Below the pieces are notes generated by a model. That model was not told the origin of the DNA. It ran no database searches and saw only the letters and a program-made list of their open reading frames with translations. Of a stretch of 64,000 bases of DNA, positions 17,435 through 26,994 are shown one piece after another (the first letter of the stretch is position 1; every line of letters begins with the position of its first letter). The stretch is from Thermoguttaceae bacterium (GTDB lineage: Bacteria > Planctomycetota > Planctomycetia > Pirellulales > Thermoguttaceae), in NCBI GenBank assembly GCA_017939795.1, contig JAGBAA010000142.1:1-64000 (forward strand), given 5' to 3'. The translations under genes and the position numbers were made by a program.

Positions 17435-17476
17435 AAAAAAAGAGGAGGAAAACCCTCTGAAAGTTCCCCTCCTCTT
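17435..17476 (-). terminator. Intrinsic terminator of accC
   Basis: On the minus strand AGAGGAGG and CCTCCTCT form an 8-bp stem around a 19-base loop, followed by a run of T residues. Confidence 0.7.
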
Positions 17477-17481
17477 CAGGA

Positions 17482-18822
17482 TCATTTCCATTCCTTTTCG
17501 ATGAAACTCGTGTACCCCTGCGCATTGATGAAGACCGGATGACGCAGGATCTCCAGCTGACGTGAGATCGAAGTGCGGATCCCTTCAATGCGGAACTCGG
17601 AAAGGGCACGGACCATCCGCAGACGCGCTTCTTCGCGATCGCGCCCCCAGCAGATGAGTTTTCCGATCATCGAATCATAGAACGGCGAGACCGTATACCC
17701 CGCATGTACGTGCGAATCAAACCGGACCCCATAGCCTCCCGGAATATTCAGCCCGGTGATCTTGCCCGGACACGGCGCGAAATTGAAATTCGGATCTTCC
17801 GCATTGATTCGGCACTCGATCACGTGGCCGTTCGCCTGAATGTCCTTCTGCTTAAACGGAAGGGGTTCATTGGCCGAAACACAGATCTGCGCCTGGATCA
17901 GATCCCGTCCCGTCAACATTTCGGAGACCGGATGTTCGACCTGAATGCGCGCATTGAGTTCAATGAAATAGAAATTTTCATCCTGATCCACCACGAATTC
18001 GATCGTCCCGGCATTCGTGTAGCCAACGTCGGCCACGAGCTTCACGGCCGCCGCACACATTTTCTCACGCGTCTTTGCGCCGATATGCGGAGACGGACTC
18101 TCTTCAATGAGTTTCTGATGACGGCGCTGCATCGTGCAGTCACGCTCAAAAAGATGGCAGACCGTCCCAAAATTGTCCGCAATGAGCTGAACTTCCACGT
18201 GACGCGGATTCTCGATGTACTTCTCGATATAGCAGTCGCCGTTTCCGAAACACGCCCGGGCTTCCTGCTGCGCTTCCGTAAACGAAGCCTTCAGCTGCTC
18301 GTCATCGTATGCCAGACGCATTCCGCGGCCGCCGCCTCCCGCCGTCGCCTTAATGAGGACCGGATACTTGAATTCGTGTGCGATGGAGAGAGCTTCCTCC
18401 ACAGTCTCCACGATCCCGTCACTTCCGGGCACCGTCGGGATCCCGGCTTTTTTTGCGAGACTGCGTGCCGTATTTTTGTCGCCAAGCATCGACATCGCCT
18501 CGTGAGACGGTCCGATGAACTCAAATCCGCATGTCCGGCAAACTTCCGCAAAATGCGCGTTTTCCGCAAGAAGACCGTATCCGGGATGGATCGCTTCCGC
18601 ACCGCTGACTTCCGCTGCACTGATGAGACGGTCGATCTTCAGGTAGCTGTCTCCGACTCGCGGTCCGCCAATGCAGATTTTCTGATCCGCAAGGTCAAGA
18701 TACGCCGCTCCGCGATCCGCCTCGCTGAAAACGGCAACCGACTCGATCCCCATCTCGCGGCAGGCACGAAAAATACGCAGCGCGATCTCACCGCGGTTCG
18801 CCACTAAAATTCTCTGAAACAT
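17482..18822 (-). CDS. accC: Acetyl-CoA carboxylase, biotin carboxylase subunit
   Basis: 446 residues, the family's usual length. It carboxylates the biotin of AccB with ATP and bicarbonate, the first half-reaction of malonyl-CoA synthesis. The start ATG at 18822 gives the standard N-terminus [20 protein letters not shown]. Visible motifs are [10 protein letters not shown], the glycine-rich ATP-grasp loop [25 protein letters not shown], the catalytic [16 protein letters not shown], and [16 protein letters not shown]. It lies 145 bases after accB. The carboxyltransferase genes accA and accD are not in the window. Confidence 0.96.
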   Translation of the reverse strand: MFQRILVANRGEIALRIFRACREMGIESVAVFSEADRGAAYLDLADQKICIGGPRVGDSYLKIDRLISAAEVSGAEAIHPGYGLLAENAHFAEVCRTCGFEFIGPSHEAMSMLGDKNTARSLAKKAGIPTVPGSDGIVETVEEALSIAHEFKYPVLIKATAGGGGRGMRLAYDDEQLKASFTEAQQEARACFGNGDCYIEKYIENPRHVEVQLIADNFGTVCHLFERDCTMQRRHQKLIEESPSPHIGAKTREKMCAAAVKLVADVGYTNAGTIEFVVDQDENFYFIELNARIQVEHPVSEMLTGRDLIQAQICVSANEPLPFKQKDIQANGHVIECRINAEDPNFNFAPCPGKITGLNIPGGYGVRFDSHVHAGYTVSPFYDSMIGKLICWGRDREEARLRMVRALSEFRIEGIRTSISRQLEILRHPVFINAQGYTSFIEKEWK

Positions 18823-18967
18823 AAAATCTGCCCTCAAATTTCACGAAAAATCTTCCCGGATACACTGCCGTCCAACATTCCATGCATACAAAAACGATCC
18901 CGAAGCACAGGGAACCGCACAAAACGCGTCCGACTACACCGTGTACCGAACAGAGCCAGTCTCCACT

Positions 18968-19486
18968 TTAGCCGCGAATATCGACCTTAAAGAGCGGCTG
19001 ACCAAATTCAACGGGGTCGCCGTCTTTTGCCAGGATCGCGACGATCTTACCTGAAACATCCGCCGGAAGCTGATTCATGACCTTCATCGCTTCGATGATG
19101 CAGACAGTCTTACCTTCCGCGATCACGTCGCCTACGTTCACGAACGGTTTGGAATTCGGATTCGGCTTCGAATAGAAAGTACCGACGATCGGACTTTTGA
19201 TCACCTGGATATTCGCATCGTCTTCCGCAGCCGGAGCCGGAGCAGAAACCGGAGCCGCAGGTGCCGCAGCCGGAACAGCCGCTGGAATGGCCGAGACCGC
19301 AGCAATTTCCTGCGCGGGAACACAGACTGCCGTTCCGCCGCGAGACATCCGAATGTGCACTTCGCCATCCTGGATCTCAAGCTCCGCCAATCCGTAGTCC
19401 TTCATGATCTGAGCAAAACGGCGAACTTTCTGCACTTCAAAAACATCCCCGGCCGGGATCTCTTTCGTCTGTTGAGTCGATTTCAT
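18968..19486 (-). CDS. accB: Acetyl-CoA carboxylase, biotin carboxyl carrier protein
   Basis: 172 residues. The C-terminal half is a biotinyl domain with EAMKVMN, whose Lys carries biotin, and KSPIVGTFYSKPNP before it. An Ala/Pro linker separates it from the N-terminal segment, as in most AccB proteins. The gene lies between the M24 peptidase gene (110 bases upstream) and accC, an order common in bacteria where pepQ/efp-accB-accC cluster. Confidence 0.95.
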   Translation of the reverse strand: MKSTQQTKEIPAGDVFEVQKVRRFAQIMKDYGLAELEIQDGEVHIRMSRGGTAVCVPAQEIAAVSAIPAAVPAAAPAAPVSAPAPAAEDDANIQVIKSPIVGTFYSKPNPNSKPFVNVGDVIAEGKTVCIIEAMKVMNQLPADVSGKIVAILAKDGDPVEFGQPLFKVDIRG

Positions 19487-19596
19487 GTTTTTCTTTCCTA
19501 ATCAGGTAAAATGGATCAAATTCAGTGTTTTGATTTTCGGTCTGCGGATATTTCAGCCGGCCAACCAAATTCAGGAGGCCAGGCAGTCCGGAATGC

Positions 19597-20691
19597 TCAG
19601 TTCACGAACATTTCGTCAAATTCTTTTTCCACATCCGTGAGGAGTTCAAAGCCGGAACGCGTCACGACGACGTCATCTTCAATGCGCACCCCGCCCCATC
19701 CTTTCACGTAAATACCGGGTTCTACCGTGAGGACCATTCCCGGCTTCAGGATCGTCGTGCTGGCCGGACTAAAGGACGGACCTTCATGGATCTCCAAACC
19801 GATCCCATGCCCAAGCCCATGGCCGAAACATTTTCCGTAACCGGCGTCCGCGATATACCGGCGGGCGATCGCGTCGATCTCCGAACACGGGATCCCCGGA
19901 CGAACAGCCTCGATCGCCTTTTTCTGGGCATCCAGCACGATCTGGTAAACTTTCCGAAATTCCGCCGACACTTTCCCGGTAAACAGGACACGCGTCAGGT
20001 CACTCGCATACCCGCGGTATTTTGCGCCCCAGTCGATGAGAATAAAATTCGCGTCACCGACCTTGCGGTCTCCAGGAACACAGTGCGGCAGCGCAGCGTT
20101 GGATCCAACGGCCGCGATCGTTGGGAAGGACGCATCTTTTGCCCCAAGACGCCGCATCGCAAATTCCAGTTCGTCCGCGACCTGTTTCTCCGTCCAGTCC
20201 GGCCGGATCAGGGCACGGACCGCATGAAACGCATTACGCGCGATCCGGGCAGAATCCCGAATGATCTGGATCTCCTGCCGATCCTTCACTTCTCGCAGCG
20301 ACTCCGTCAACCCGCCAAGCGGAACAAAATTTTCCGTCACGTCCTTCCGAAGACGATCCGCCTCCGCATACGTGATCGATCGGCTCTCAAACCCAAGGCG
20401 TGCCGAAGAGGAAAGCTTTTCCAGTTCCTCGCGGATCAGGACCGGAAACGTCTGTTTTCCGCCGCGAAGCCGAAACGTCAGGCCGGGGCATTCCTGCTCG
20501 ATCTGGATCGTGTACCGCGAATCGCTCAGCAGACATTCTCCCGACTGCGACAAAAACAGCCAACTGTCATCTCCCGTAAATCCAGTCAGCCACGTGACGT
20601 TCGTGAAATTCGTGATGAGGATCGCGTCCGCCCCCTGTTTTTTCAGCAGCTTCCGCAATTTCTCACGACGAGACGCAAAAATGTCGCTCAT
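19597..20691 (-). CDS. M24 family Xaa-Pro aminopeptidase
   Basis: 364 residues. An N-terminal creatinase-type domain (TNFTNVTWLTGFTG) is followed by a pita-bread catalytic domain. The dinuclear metal ligands are all present: Asp in LIDWGAK, Asp in YASDLTRV, His in GHGLGHGIGLEIHEG, Glu in LTVEPGIYV and Glu in GVRIEDDV. It removes N-terminal residues preceding proline. It leads a probable unit with accB and accC and has a good promoter of its own. Confidence 0.92.
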   Translation of the reverse strand: MSDIFASRREKLRKLLKKQGADAILITNFTNVTWLTGFTGDDSWLFLSQSGECLLSDSRYTIQIEQECPGLTFRLRGGKQTFPVLIREELEKLSSSARLGFESRSITYAEADRLRKDVTENFVPLGGLTESLREVKDRQEIQIIRDSARIARNAFHAVRALIRPDWTEKQVADELEFAMRRLGAKDASFPTIAAVGSNAALPHCVPGDRKVGDANFILIDWGAKYRGYASDLTRVLFTGKVSAEFRKVYQIVLDAQKKAIEAVRPGIPCSEIDAIARRYIADAGYGKCFGHGLGHGIGLEIHEGPSFSPASTTILKPGMVLTVEPGIYVKGWGGVRIEDDVVVTRSGFELLTDVEKEFDEMFVN

Positions 20692-20779
20692 TCTTCACAC
20701 TCCGAGTTTCTGTCCAATTTCGGCAGGATCCAACGCAAAAAACGTACGGATCTTTCAAATTTTAAAATTCCACTCTGTC

Positions 20780-20807
20780 ATTTTACCCGACACGCGCAGA
20801 TTTTCAA
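20780..20807 (-). promoter_or_regulatory. Promoter of the M24 peptidase-accB-accC unit
   Basis: On the minus strand TTGAAA, 16 bp, then TAAAAT preceded by GGG, about 90 bases before the start codon. Confidence 0.65.
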
Positions 20808-20861
20808 GGGGGGGTGGCCAGGATTCCATCTCGAAAAGCGGAACATTTTCCAGCCTCGGCA

Positions 20862-21242
20862 TCACAGGACCGCGATGATCTCGACCTCAACCAAAACATC
20901 CCGGGGCAGTGCAGAGACTTCAACGCAGGAACGGGCTGGCAGACTCACGAAATATTCCGCATAGACCGCATTAAACGCCGCGAAATCGGAAAGGTCTTTC
21001 AAAAAGCAGGTCGTCTTCACCACATTCTTAAACCCGATCCCCGCTTCTTCAAGCACGGCCGAAATATTCTCCATGACACGACGAGTCTGCGTTTCGATGT
21101 CGGTCCCCACAACCAGCCCCGTTTCCGGATCCAGCGGGATCTGTCCAGACGAATACAGAACCCCATTCACCGTCACGGCCTGAGAGTACGGTCCGATCGC
21201 TTTCGGAGCTTTTTCTGTCGCGATTTTACAAATCTCTGGCAT
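20862..21242 (-). CDS. ridA: RidA family reactive intermediate deaminase
   Basis: 126 residues, the normal size. It hydrolyses enamine/imine intermediates released by PLP enzymes. Family motifs are AIGPYSQAVTVNGVLYSSGQ, NISAVLEEAGIGFKNVVKTT, and the C-terminal PARSCVEVSALPRDVLVEVE with the conserved Arg. The ATG at 21242 has GAGG upstream; the longer frame adds only a Lys/Glu-rich tail. It follows the pyridoxal kinase gene by 49 bases, so both genes touch PLP chemistry and probably share a transcript. Confidence 0.93.
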   Translation of the reverse strand: MPEICKIATEKAPKAIGPYSQAVTVNGVLYSSGQIPLDPETGLVVGTDIETQTRRVMENISAVLEEAGIGFKNVVKTTCFLKDLSDFAAFNAVYAEYFVSLPARSCVEVSALPRDVLVEVEIIAVL

Positions 21243-21291
21243 TTTTCGATCCTCTTTTTCTGATTTCTTTTTCCCGATCATCTCCTGTGGG

Positions 21292-22185
21292 TCACTCTTT
21301 TCCGCCCGACATTTCGTTCAGTTTTCCGATCCTGCGGAGAAGATACGGGATCGCCGTCTCAAAATTCACGCCATACTCACAGCCGACGGGGTCACGGAGC
21401 GTTTCGCGAATACACTCCAGCGTGTAGTCTGCCGCTGCGGCGAGTGAATCCTCCAACGAAAATTCATTCATGAGCGCTCCAACTGCGGTACTCGCGAAAA
21501 TGTCGCCGGTTCCGTGAAATACATTGGGGATCTTCTCGGTAAAATAGGAGAAAAATTCCCCCGACTCGGCATTCAAGCCCATGAACCCGACGTTCTCCGG
21601 AGAAAACGAAACGCCGGTCAGGACCGCATTCCGAACGCCAAGACCACAAAGTCTGCGCAGGACATCCCGAACATACGCTTCATCATACTCGCCGTCTTTG
21701 AGGTAATCGATCCCAAGCAGGTAAGATGCTTCCGTCATGTTCGGCACGATAACGTCTGCAAGCGCACAGAAACGTCCCATCTCGCGCACGAAATCAGTCG
21801 TGAAACCAGAGTAAAGCCGCCCATGGTCCCCCATAACGGGATCGACGAAAACACAGGCCGGATATTCATTCCCCGTAAGCGGATCGCGGCTCATTCGGAA
21901 GGTGCGAATGAACTCCGTACAAAGTTCCAGCTGCTCAAATGAACCGAGGTATCCCGTATAGACGGCATCAAACGTGAAGCCGAGTTTCTGCCAATGCTCC
22001 GAGATAGGAGGGATCTCGCGGGTCAGATCGTGAAACGTGAACCCCTCGATGGCCGTGTGGGTCGAGAGAACGGCCGTAGGCAAAACCCCAGCTTCGACTC
22101 CCATGGCGGAGATGATCGGGAGCGCCACGGTCAGCGAACACTTTCCCACGCACGAAATATCCTGAATCGTGACGATCCGCTTCAT
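21292..22185 (-). CDS. Pyridoxal/pyridoxamine kinase
   Basis: 297 residues of the ribokinase-like PdxY/PdxK family, which phosphorylates B6 vitamers for PLP salvage. Motifs are IQDISCVGKCSLTVALPIIS, AVLSTHTAIEGF, VDPVMGDHGRLYSGF, and VFHGTGDIFAST with the catalytic Asp. The ATG at 22185 has GGAAGAG upstream. The frame extends another 65 codons but this part is Cys/Trp-rich and unlike the family. It probably forms a unit with the ridA-type gene. Confidence 0.88.
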   Translation of the reverse strand: MKRIVTIQDISCVGKCSLTVALPIISAMGVEAGVLPTAVLSTHTAIEGFTFHDLTREIPPISEHWQKLGFTFDAVYTGYLGSFEQLELCTEFIRTFRMSRDPLTGNEYPACVFVDPVMGDHGRLYSGFTTDFVREMGRFCALADVIVPNMTEASYLLGIDYLKDGEYDEAYVRDVLRRLCGLGVRNAVLTGVSFSPENVGFMGLNAESGEFFSYFTEKIPNVFHGTGDIFASTAVGALMNEFSLEDSLAAAADYTLECIRETLRDPVGCEYGVNFETAIPYLLRRIGKLNEMSGGKE

Positions 22186-22402
22186 TTCTCTTCCATCCTT
22201 CCTTCCGATTTTTCTTTTTTCTTCTTCAGTTCCTCTCGAAACGATGTCTGCTAAAAAATACCGCAAGCATTCCCACACACACCGCATCCAGATACCGCAC
22301 AGTCCACCGTCAGGTACAGTCCAACACTTAAACGCCGTCCCACCGCAAACGAGCACGGGTTTCTGAAAATTATCGTCCAAATCGGTGTTGCGGTCTAGGA
22401 AT

Positions 22403-22430
22403 CGCCGTAAAATTCTTGAAATTTACGGCG
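22403..22430 (-). terminator. Stem-loop downstream of the GT39-like gene
   Basis: CGCCGTAAA and TTTACGGCG pair perfectly around a 10-base interior. No T-run follows on the minus strand. It may mark the transcript end. Confidence 0.35.
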
Positions 22431-22485
22431 TTCCTCCCCAATTCATGAACTTTTCGGACCGTTTCTCATGAATTTCCGGCTTGCA

Positions 22486-23988
22486 CTACAAATTGAAGAG
22501 CCACGGATGCGTCCATGGATTCCAAATCGGGTACGAGACCGAAAGTGCGGAAAACGCGAGGCACAGAAGAGCCAGACGCCAGAGCATCGGCCGGTCTTCG
22601 ATCTTCTCGAGTGCAGGGAAAAGCGTACAGAGCCAGAGCGGAATGAGCCAGAACGTCCAGCGCAGCCCACATGTGTTTCCGCCGTAGTTTCGATCACCGA
22701 GCGGTCTCATGATGTAGAACGCGAGGATCAGTGCCGTCAATCCGAGGACCATCAGGCCGAACAGCTGAAGCTTGCGGTCCGGACTGCGAAGGAGCATCAC
22801 CGCGCCGATCATCGAGAAGATCCAGATCGGAGTGAGCGAAAAGACGCCGTGGTGTCCGAAAGTCAGATGGAAAGCATACTTCATCCGGTCCGGCTCGCCG
22901 ACGTCCAGTCCTTTCGGTTCCTGCCAGTAGCTCTTGACTTCCCGTCCGTTCGCGGTCTCGTACGTGTACTCGTACCAATTATCCCCCTCCGAGCGGTGCA
23001 TGTACGGCGGACGGAAGGAATCGTGCGCAATGTAGTTCGTCGCCAGGATCGGTGCAAGCGTTACTCCGACGCCCATCCCCCAGAGCAGAACGTGCTGGAC
23101 GGCCTGACGAAAATCCGTTTTCCACGGCAGGTAAAGCGCGACGGCGATAAAAATGCACGCAAAAAGGCTCAGCGACGGCAGTTCGTTGATGACGAAAAAC
23201 ATACTGAGGATCCCGATGAGGAAACTGTTTTCGTGCCGAAATTCTCCGGTCAGGATCATTTTCATCGCCAAGTAGAGGACCGCGGCAGCACATGCGGCTG
23301 CGGGGAGGTGATTGTTCAGCGTGACGCAGAACGTGGAAAGAAACGTCGCGAAACACGCGGCCGCGACCATAAAGATCTTCGTCCGGTCCGTTTTCCCGAA
23401 AAGTTCCGCAAGTTTCGTGCTCGTCCAGAGGAAAAGCGCCATGAACGGCAGATTCACGCACGTAAGGATCAGGATGCAGACCAGGTAAAGGTTTTCCGCA
23501 AACGTCAGGCCGAATCCATGGTAGAGGACCCAATACACACCGGCCATCATCGTCGGAAGGAGCGGCGGTTTACTCGAATAGTAGTGTCCGTCATGCTTCA
23601 CCATGTCGATCGTGTCCCAGCCGCGCAGGAGACGTACTTTATCGATGGCGTACGGTGCCCCTTCGACCCGCATTTCCGGCTCGACCAGTGCACGGATCGT
23701 GCACCATCGGCTTCGGTCATTTGCGCTGAAAAAAGGCATACAGAGGATCGCGCTTTCCTGCAGCTTCGCTTCCGTCTTCACCATTTCCGCCGCGATCGCA
23801 TCGGGACTTTCGCCAAGCCCCTGAAGACGTGCTTCCTTTTCGGCCAGCTGTTTGGGGATCTGGTTCAGGCGGTAGGTCTGAAGATCCCGTTTGCTCACCG
23901 TATCCACGGCAAAGATCCTCCCGAGGATCAGGCCAAGGGAAAGGAAAATCAGGATCGCGTAAATGCTTTTTCGCTGCGAAAGGTCCAT
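22486..23988 (-). CDS. Polytopic membrane protein, GT39/PMT-like
   Basis: 500 residues with about ten hydrophobic segments. An early extracytoplasmic part includes coiled-coil-like text (LAEKEARLQGLGESPDAIA). It also has HDGHYYSSKPPLLPTMMAGV, the pattern of lipid-linked-sugar glycosyltransferases of the PMT/GT39 type, where acidic and Lys residues of the first loop bind the donor. The ATG at 23988 follows CAGGAGAG. Function beyond membrane glycosyl transfer is not clear. No sugar-lipid genes are adjacent. Confidence 0.65.
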   Translation of the reverse strand: MDLSQRKSIYAILIFLSLGLILGRIFAVDTVSKRDLQTYRLNQIPKQLAEKEARLQGLGESPDAIAAEMVKTEAKLQESAILCMPFFSANDRSRWCTIRALVEPEMRVEGAPYAIDKVRLLRGWDTIDMVKHDGHYYSSKPPLLPTMMAGVYWVLYHGFGLTFAENLYLVCILILTCVNLPFMALFLWTSTKLAELFGKTDRTKIFMVAAACFATFLSTFCVTLNNHLPAAACAAAVLYLAMKMILTGEFRHENSFLIGILSMFFVINELPSLSLFACIFIAVALYLPWKTDFRQAVQHVLLWGMGVGVTLAPILATNYIAHDSFRPPYMHRSEGDNWYEYTYETANGREVKSYWQEPKGLDVGEPDRMKYAFHLTFGHHGVFSLTPIWIFSMIGAVMLLRSPDRKLQLFGLMVLGLTALILAFYIMRPLGDRNYGGNTCGLRWTFWLIPLWLCTLFPALEKIEDRPMLWRLALLCLAFSALSVSYPIWNPWTHPWLFNL

Positions 23989-24324
23989 AAAAAATCTCTC
24001 CTGGGACTCAGAGAAACAGAAAAATGCAGGAAACGCGCACTCACGATCCCCGGCTTCTCTCATTGATCAAAAGGAATGAATACTCCGGCACGTCCCCGCC
24101 TATTCCGCGAGGTTCCGTAAAGTCGAAATCATTCCACCGGCCATTTTATCCGAAAAAATGGATCTCCGCAAGGTCTCTCAACGGAAAATTTCAGAAAAAT
24201 TCAGATTTTCCTGCCCCCTCCGCACACAGTTTCCCCAAAAACAAAAATCAGAAACATCCGAAAGTGCACAAACTTCACTACAGAAACACACCAAAACAGC
24301 AGAGGTACACAGAAAGGTGCCTTT

Positions 24325-24422
24325 GACACAAAATTCACGAAAAACGCAGAGTTTGCGAAGGATCTTTCAAGTTTTCCAAATCCGTTTTCGCATCTTTTCG
24401 CTTTTTTCGTGAATTTTGTGTC
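24325..24422. repeat. Dispersed inverted repeat, copy 2
   Basis: GACACAAAATTCACGAAAAA and TTTTTTCGTGAATTTTGTGT form inverted arms of about 20 bases around 55 bases of AT-rich spacer. The arms match those of copy 1 (4050-4137) closely. It sits in the 480-base gap 23989-24469, where I see no gene. Confidence 0.65.
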
Positions 24423-24469
24423 CGGGAGCGTCTTTTACCTTTCAGTATCCTTCATTTTTTCGAGTGACG

Positions 24470-25741
24470 TCAGGCGGTACACGAAGAACTTTCTTCAGTC
24501 GGCGTATCTTCTTCCGGTGCACGGACGAATTTGGCCGTCAGCCAGAAAAGCGGGACACAGAGAATGAAGAGTCCGCCCGCAACATAACAGACACTCCGCA
24601 GACCGTAACCGTACACGACGGCACCGCTCAGGAACGTGCTGACGAGGATACCGCTCATTCGGATGGAAGACGCGAGTCCAAAGACCGCTCCGCGTCTCTC
24701 CACGCGCGTAAATTTCGAAAGCAGCGCGAGCAGCCCGGTCTCCAGGCCGGAACCGGCCAGACTGTTGACGAAGCGCATCGCTCCGTAAAGTCCAAGATTT
24801 CCCGCCACGCCCATCAGAAACATCGTCGCGCTGGAAACGATCAGAGCAGGAACCGCCACTTTCTGCGGCGTGTAGCGGTCGCAGAGTTTCCCGAGAAGGA
24901 TGCCGGAAAAGATCCCGCCCAATGCCGTCAGTCCGCAGATCCAGCTGGTGTGAAGCTCGGTATTTTCGGGACCGTGGATCTTCTCGATCATGAGCGGAAC
25001 ATACGGCTCATCAAATTTGCGCGCAATCGCTACGTAGAACATGATGAAGAAACTGATCCAGATGGCGGCGGAAAGTCCGCTCCACGCACCGCGGCATTTC
25101 TTTCCCTCGCACGGTTTCGGCGGGACGAAATTCTCGCGGATGAAAATATGGCAGAGGACTCCGGAAAGAAGGTAAAGTGCGCCGCACGTGAGGATGGCGA
25201 CCTTAAATCCGAAAAAATGCATCAGCCCGCCGCCGAGCGCGAGCCCAATGAGATTTCCGCTCCAGACAGACGTCGTGAGCGTGCCGAGGGCGAAGCCGTG
25301 GTGTTCCTCCGGAGTGCTGGTCACGACGAGCGTCTGCGATGCCGCGATGGTTCCCGTGAAGAGGCTCACGATAGCCCGGACCACGATCAGCCATGCGGGA
25401 GAAACCGCCAGAATCATGCACGGGAAAAGAATACCGTTCAGATAGTACGCGCGCAAAAGCATGATCTTTCGCCCAAAACGGTCCGCGAGAAGCCCCCAGA
25501 TCGGCGTCGCGATACAGTAGCTCAAAAGCCCCGCAAACGTGAATGCAGCCATCCAGACGCCAAGTTCACGCTCGTCGCGGATGTTCCACGTATCGCGAAT
25601 GTGGATCGGCACGAACGGGATCGCCGCGGCGAAACCGGCCATGCTCAGGATCTGTGCGATCCAGATGAAAAAGAGATTCTTTTTCCAATTGATGTTCGGG
25701 GTCATGGATTCAGGCACTTCCAGTGCCGCTGGGTCACTCAT
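24470..25741 (-). CDS. Major facilitator superfamily transporter
   Basis: 423 residues with twelve predicted membrane helices. The MFS loop 2-3 signature is present as GLLADRFGRKIMLLRA, and the related motif in the second half as GKLCDRYTPQKVAVPA. The central loop is cysteine-containing (KPCEGKKCRGAW). It is likely a drug or metabolite exporter of the DHA1 type, but the substrate cannot be read. The start ATG at 25741 has AAGGA about ten bases upstream. It is the only gene between two long non-coding gaps. Confidence 0.85.
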   Translation of the reverse strand: MSDPAALEVPESMTPNINWKKNLFFIWIAQILSMAGFAAAIPFVPIHIRDTWNIRDERELGVWMAAFTFAGLLSYCIATPIWGLLADRFGRKIMLLRAYYLNGILFPCMILAVSPAWLIVVRAIVSLFTGTIAASQTLVVTSTPEEHHGFALGTLTTSVWSGNLIGLALGGGLMHFFGFKVAILTCGALYLLSGVLCHIFIRENFVPPKPCEGKKCRGAWSGLSAAIWISFFIMFYVAIARKFDEPYVPLMIEKIHGPENTELHTSWICGLTALGGIFSGILLGKLCDRYTPQKVAVPALIVSSATMFLMGVAGNLGLYGAMRFVNSLAGSGLETGLLALLSKFTRVERRGAVFGLASSIRMSGILVSTFLSGAVVYGYGLRSVCYVAGGLFILCVPLFWLTAKFVRAPEEDTPTEESSSCTA

Positions 25742-25959
25742 GGGACGATTTCCTTAAAAAAAGCCGGAATATCCGGAAACAGGAAACGAAAATGCGATGC
25801 CGACGCTATCGCAGCGGGGAGTTCGCAGAAAATGCTTCCTCACCTCGCGAAAATCATCCATCGCAAAAAAAACTTTTGAATTTTCGGATTTTTGGACTTC
25901 CTGACTTTAAAATTTCAGGAATGCATGGAAAATTTCCAACACACCGCGGGAAATGCCGT

Positions 25960-26874
25960 TCATTCTGCCGACCAGAGATGGAAGTACCAGAAACACCAAA
26001 TGATTCCCAACAGAGCGAGGCTCCCACGTACGAAAAGTACTTTGCGCGCTCCCCATCCGCCGCGCCAAAGCCAAGGAACGGCACTCAGAATACGCATTCT
26101 GTTAAAAAGCCAGACTCCATAAATGAAAGCACTGGCCTCATCTCCCTCAAGTGCCATTTTTCGCACGTACGCACACGCTTCTTTCTGTTCCGGGGATCCT
26201 TTGGGATAGAGAAAAAGTAAAACGCGGAAAGCTTCCTTCCAGCCAAGTTCAAGGGCATCCTGCGCGTACTTTTGAGCCGCTTTGCGGTCCTGCTTCATTC
26301 CGATCCCATAAAGTGCACAATAAGCAAGATAAAATTTCGAGTTTCCGGTTACTTCTGTCTGTCGAAAAAGCTCAACAGCCCGTTCCGGATCCTTTCTCGT
26401 GCCGATCCCCTTCAGAAAACAGTACCCTAAATTTGCCCGAGCGAAAAGATTTCCTCCCTCTCCTCCTTCCAGAAGCAGAGAATATGCCCGTTTCGGATCC
26501 TGCCTGCCGCTGCCGTTGTCGGGCAAAAGACACATCGTTCCCAGTGAATGAGCAGCGTTCACCGGCTCTAAAGCGTACGCTTCCTCCGCAAGACGAAACC
26601 CGGTTTCCCTATCCTCGGGGACACCATCCCCATTCCAGTAGATCGCGGCAAGAGAAGTCATCGCCGGAACGTATTTTTGCGCGGCAGCCCGCTCCAGCAG
26701 TGAAACCATCTGCGCCCAGTCCGTTAAGGCAAAACGGTACGCCCAATGAAACAATGCCGACGCATTGCCGTTTTCCGCACGCTCGCGAAGTGTTTCCTCG
26801 CTTTCCGCGAACTCAACTTCACCGCAGAATGAGATCGCGTATGAATGCAGATAGCGTTTGGGAAACGAATCCAT
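25960..26874 (-). CDS. Sel1-repeat (SLR) protein with C-terminal membrane anchor
   Basis: 304 residues. Several Sel1-like units are visible (SLAAIYWNGDGVPEDRETGF, ANLGYCFLKGIGTRKDPERA, YCALYGIGMKQDRKAAQKYA), i.e. alpha-alpha hairpins that usually serve as protein-interaction scaffolds. A hydrophobic segment near the C-terminus (VRGSLALLGIIWCFWYFHL) suggests tail anchoring, so the repeats would face the cytoplasm. The ATG at 26874 has AAAGGAA upstream. No partner can be named from the context. Confidence 0.8.
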   Translation of the reverse strand: MDSFPKRYLHSYAISFCGEVEFAESEETLRERAENGNASALFHWAYRFALTDWAQMVSLLERAAAQKYVPAMTSLAAIYWNGDGVPEDRETGFRLAEEAYALEPVNAAHSLGTMCLLPDNGSGRQDPKRAYSLLLEGGEGGNLFARANLGYCFLKGIGTRKDPERAVELFRQTEVTGNSKFYLAYCALYGIGMKQDRKAAQKYAQDALELGWKEAFRVLLFLYPKGSPEQKEACAYVRKMALEGDEASAFIYGVWLFNRMRILSAVPWLWRGGWGARKVLFVRGSLALLGIIWCFWYFHLWSAE

Positions 26875-26994
26875 GAACTTTCCTTTTAAAAAACTTTCCA
26901 AAAGACCGAAAGGGAAAAACATATTCACGAATGCCTTTCCCTTCCGTTTGGATCTCAAAAACTTTCATTGGCCGTTTTTCCAAACGGCTTTCGA

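Noticed and set aside
22468-24066. A 532-codon open frame on the plus strand opposite the GT39-like gene
   Set aside because: The minus strand gives clean membrane helices and a ribosome binding site; the plus frame is charged and featureless.
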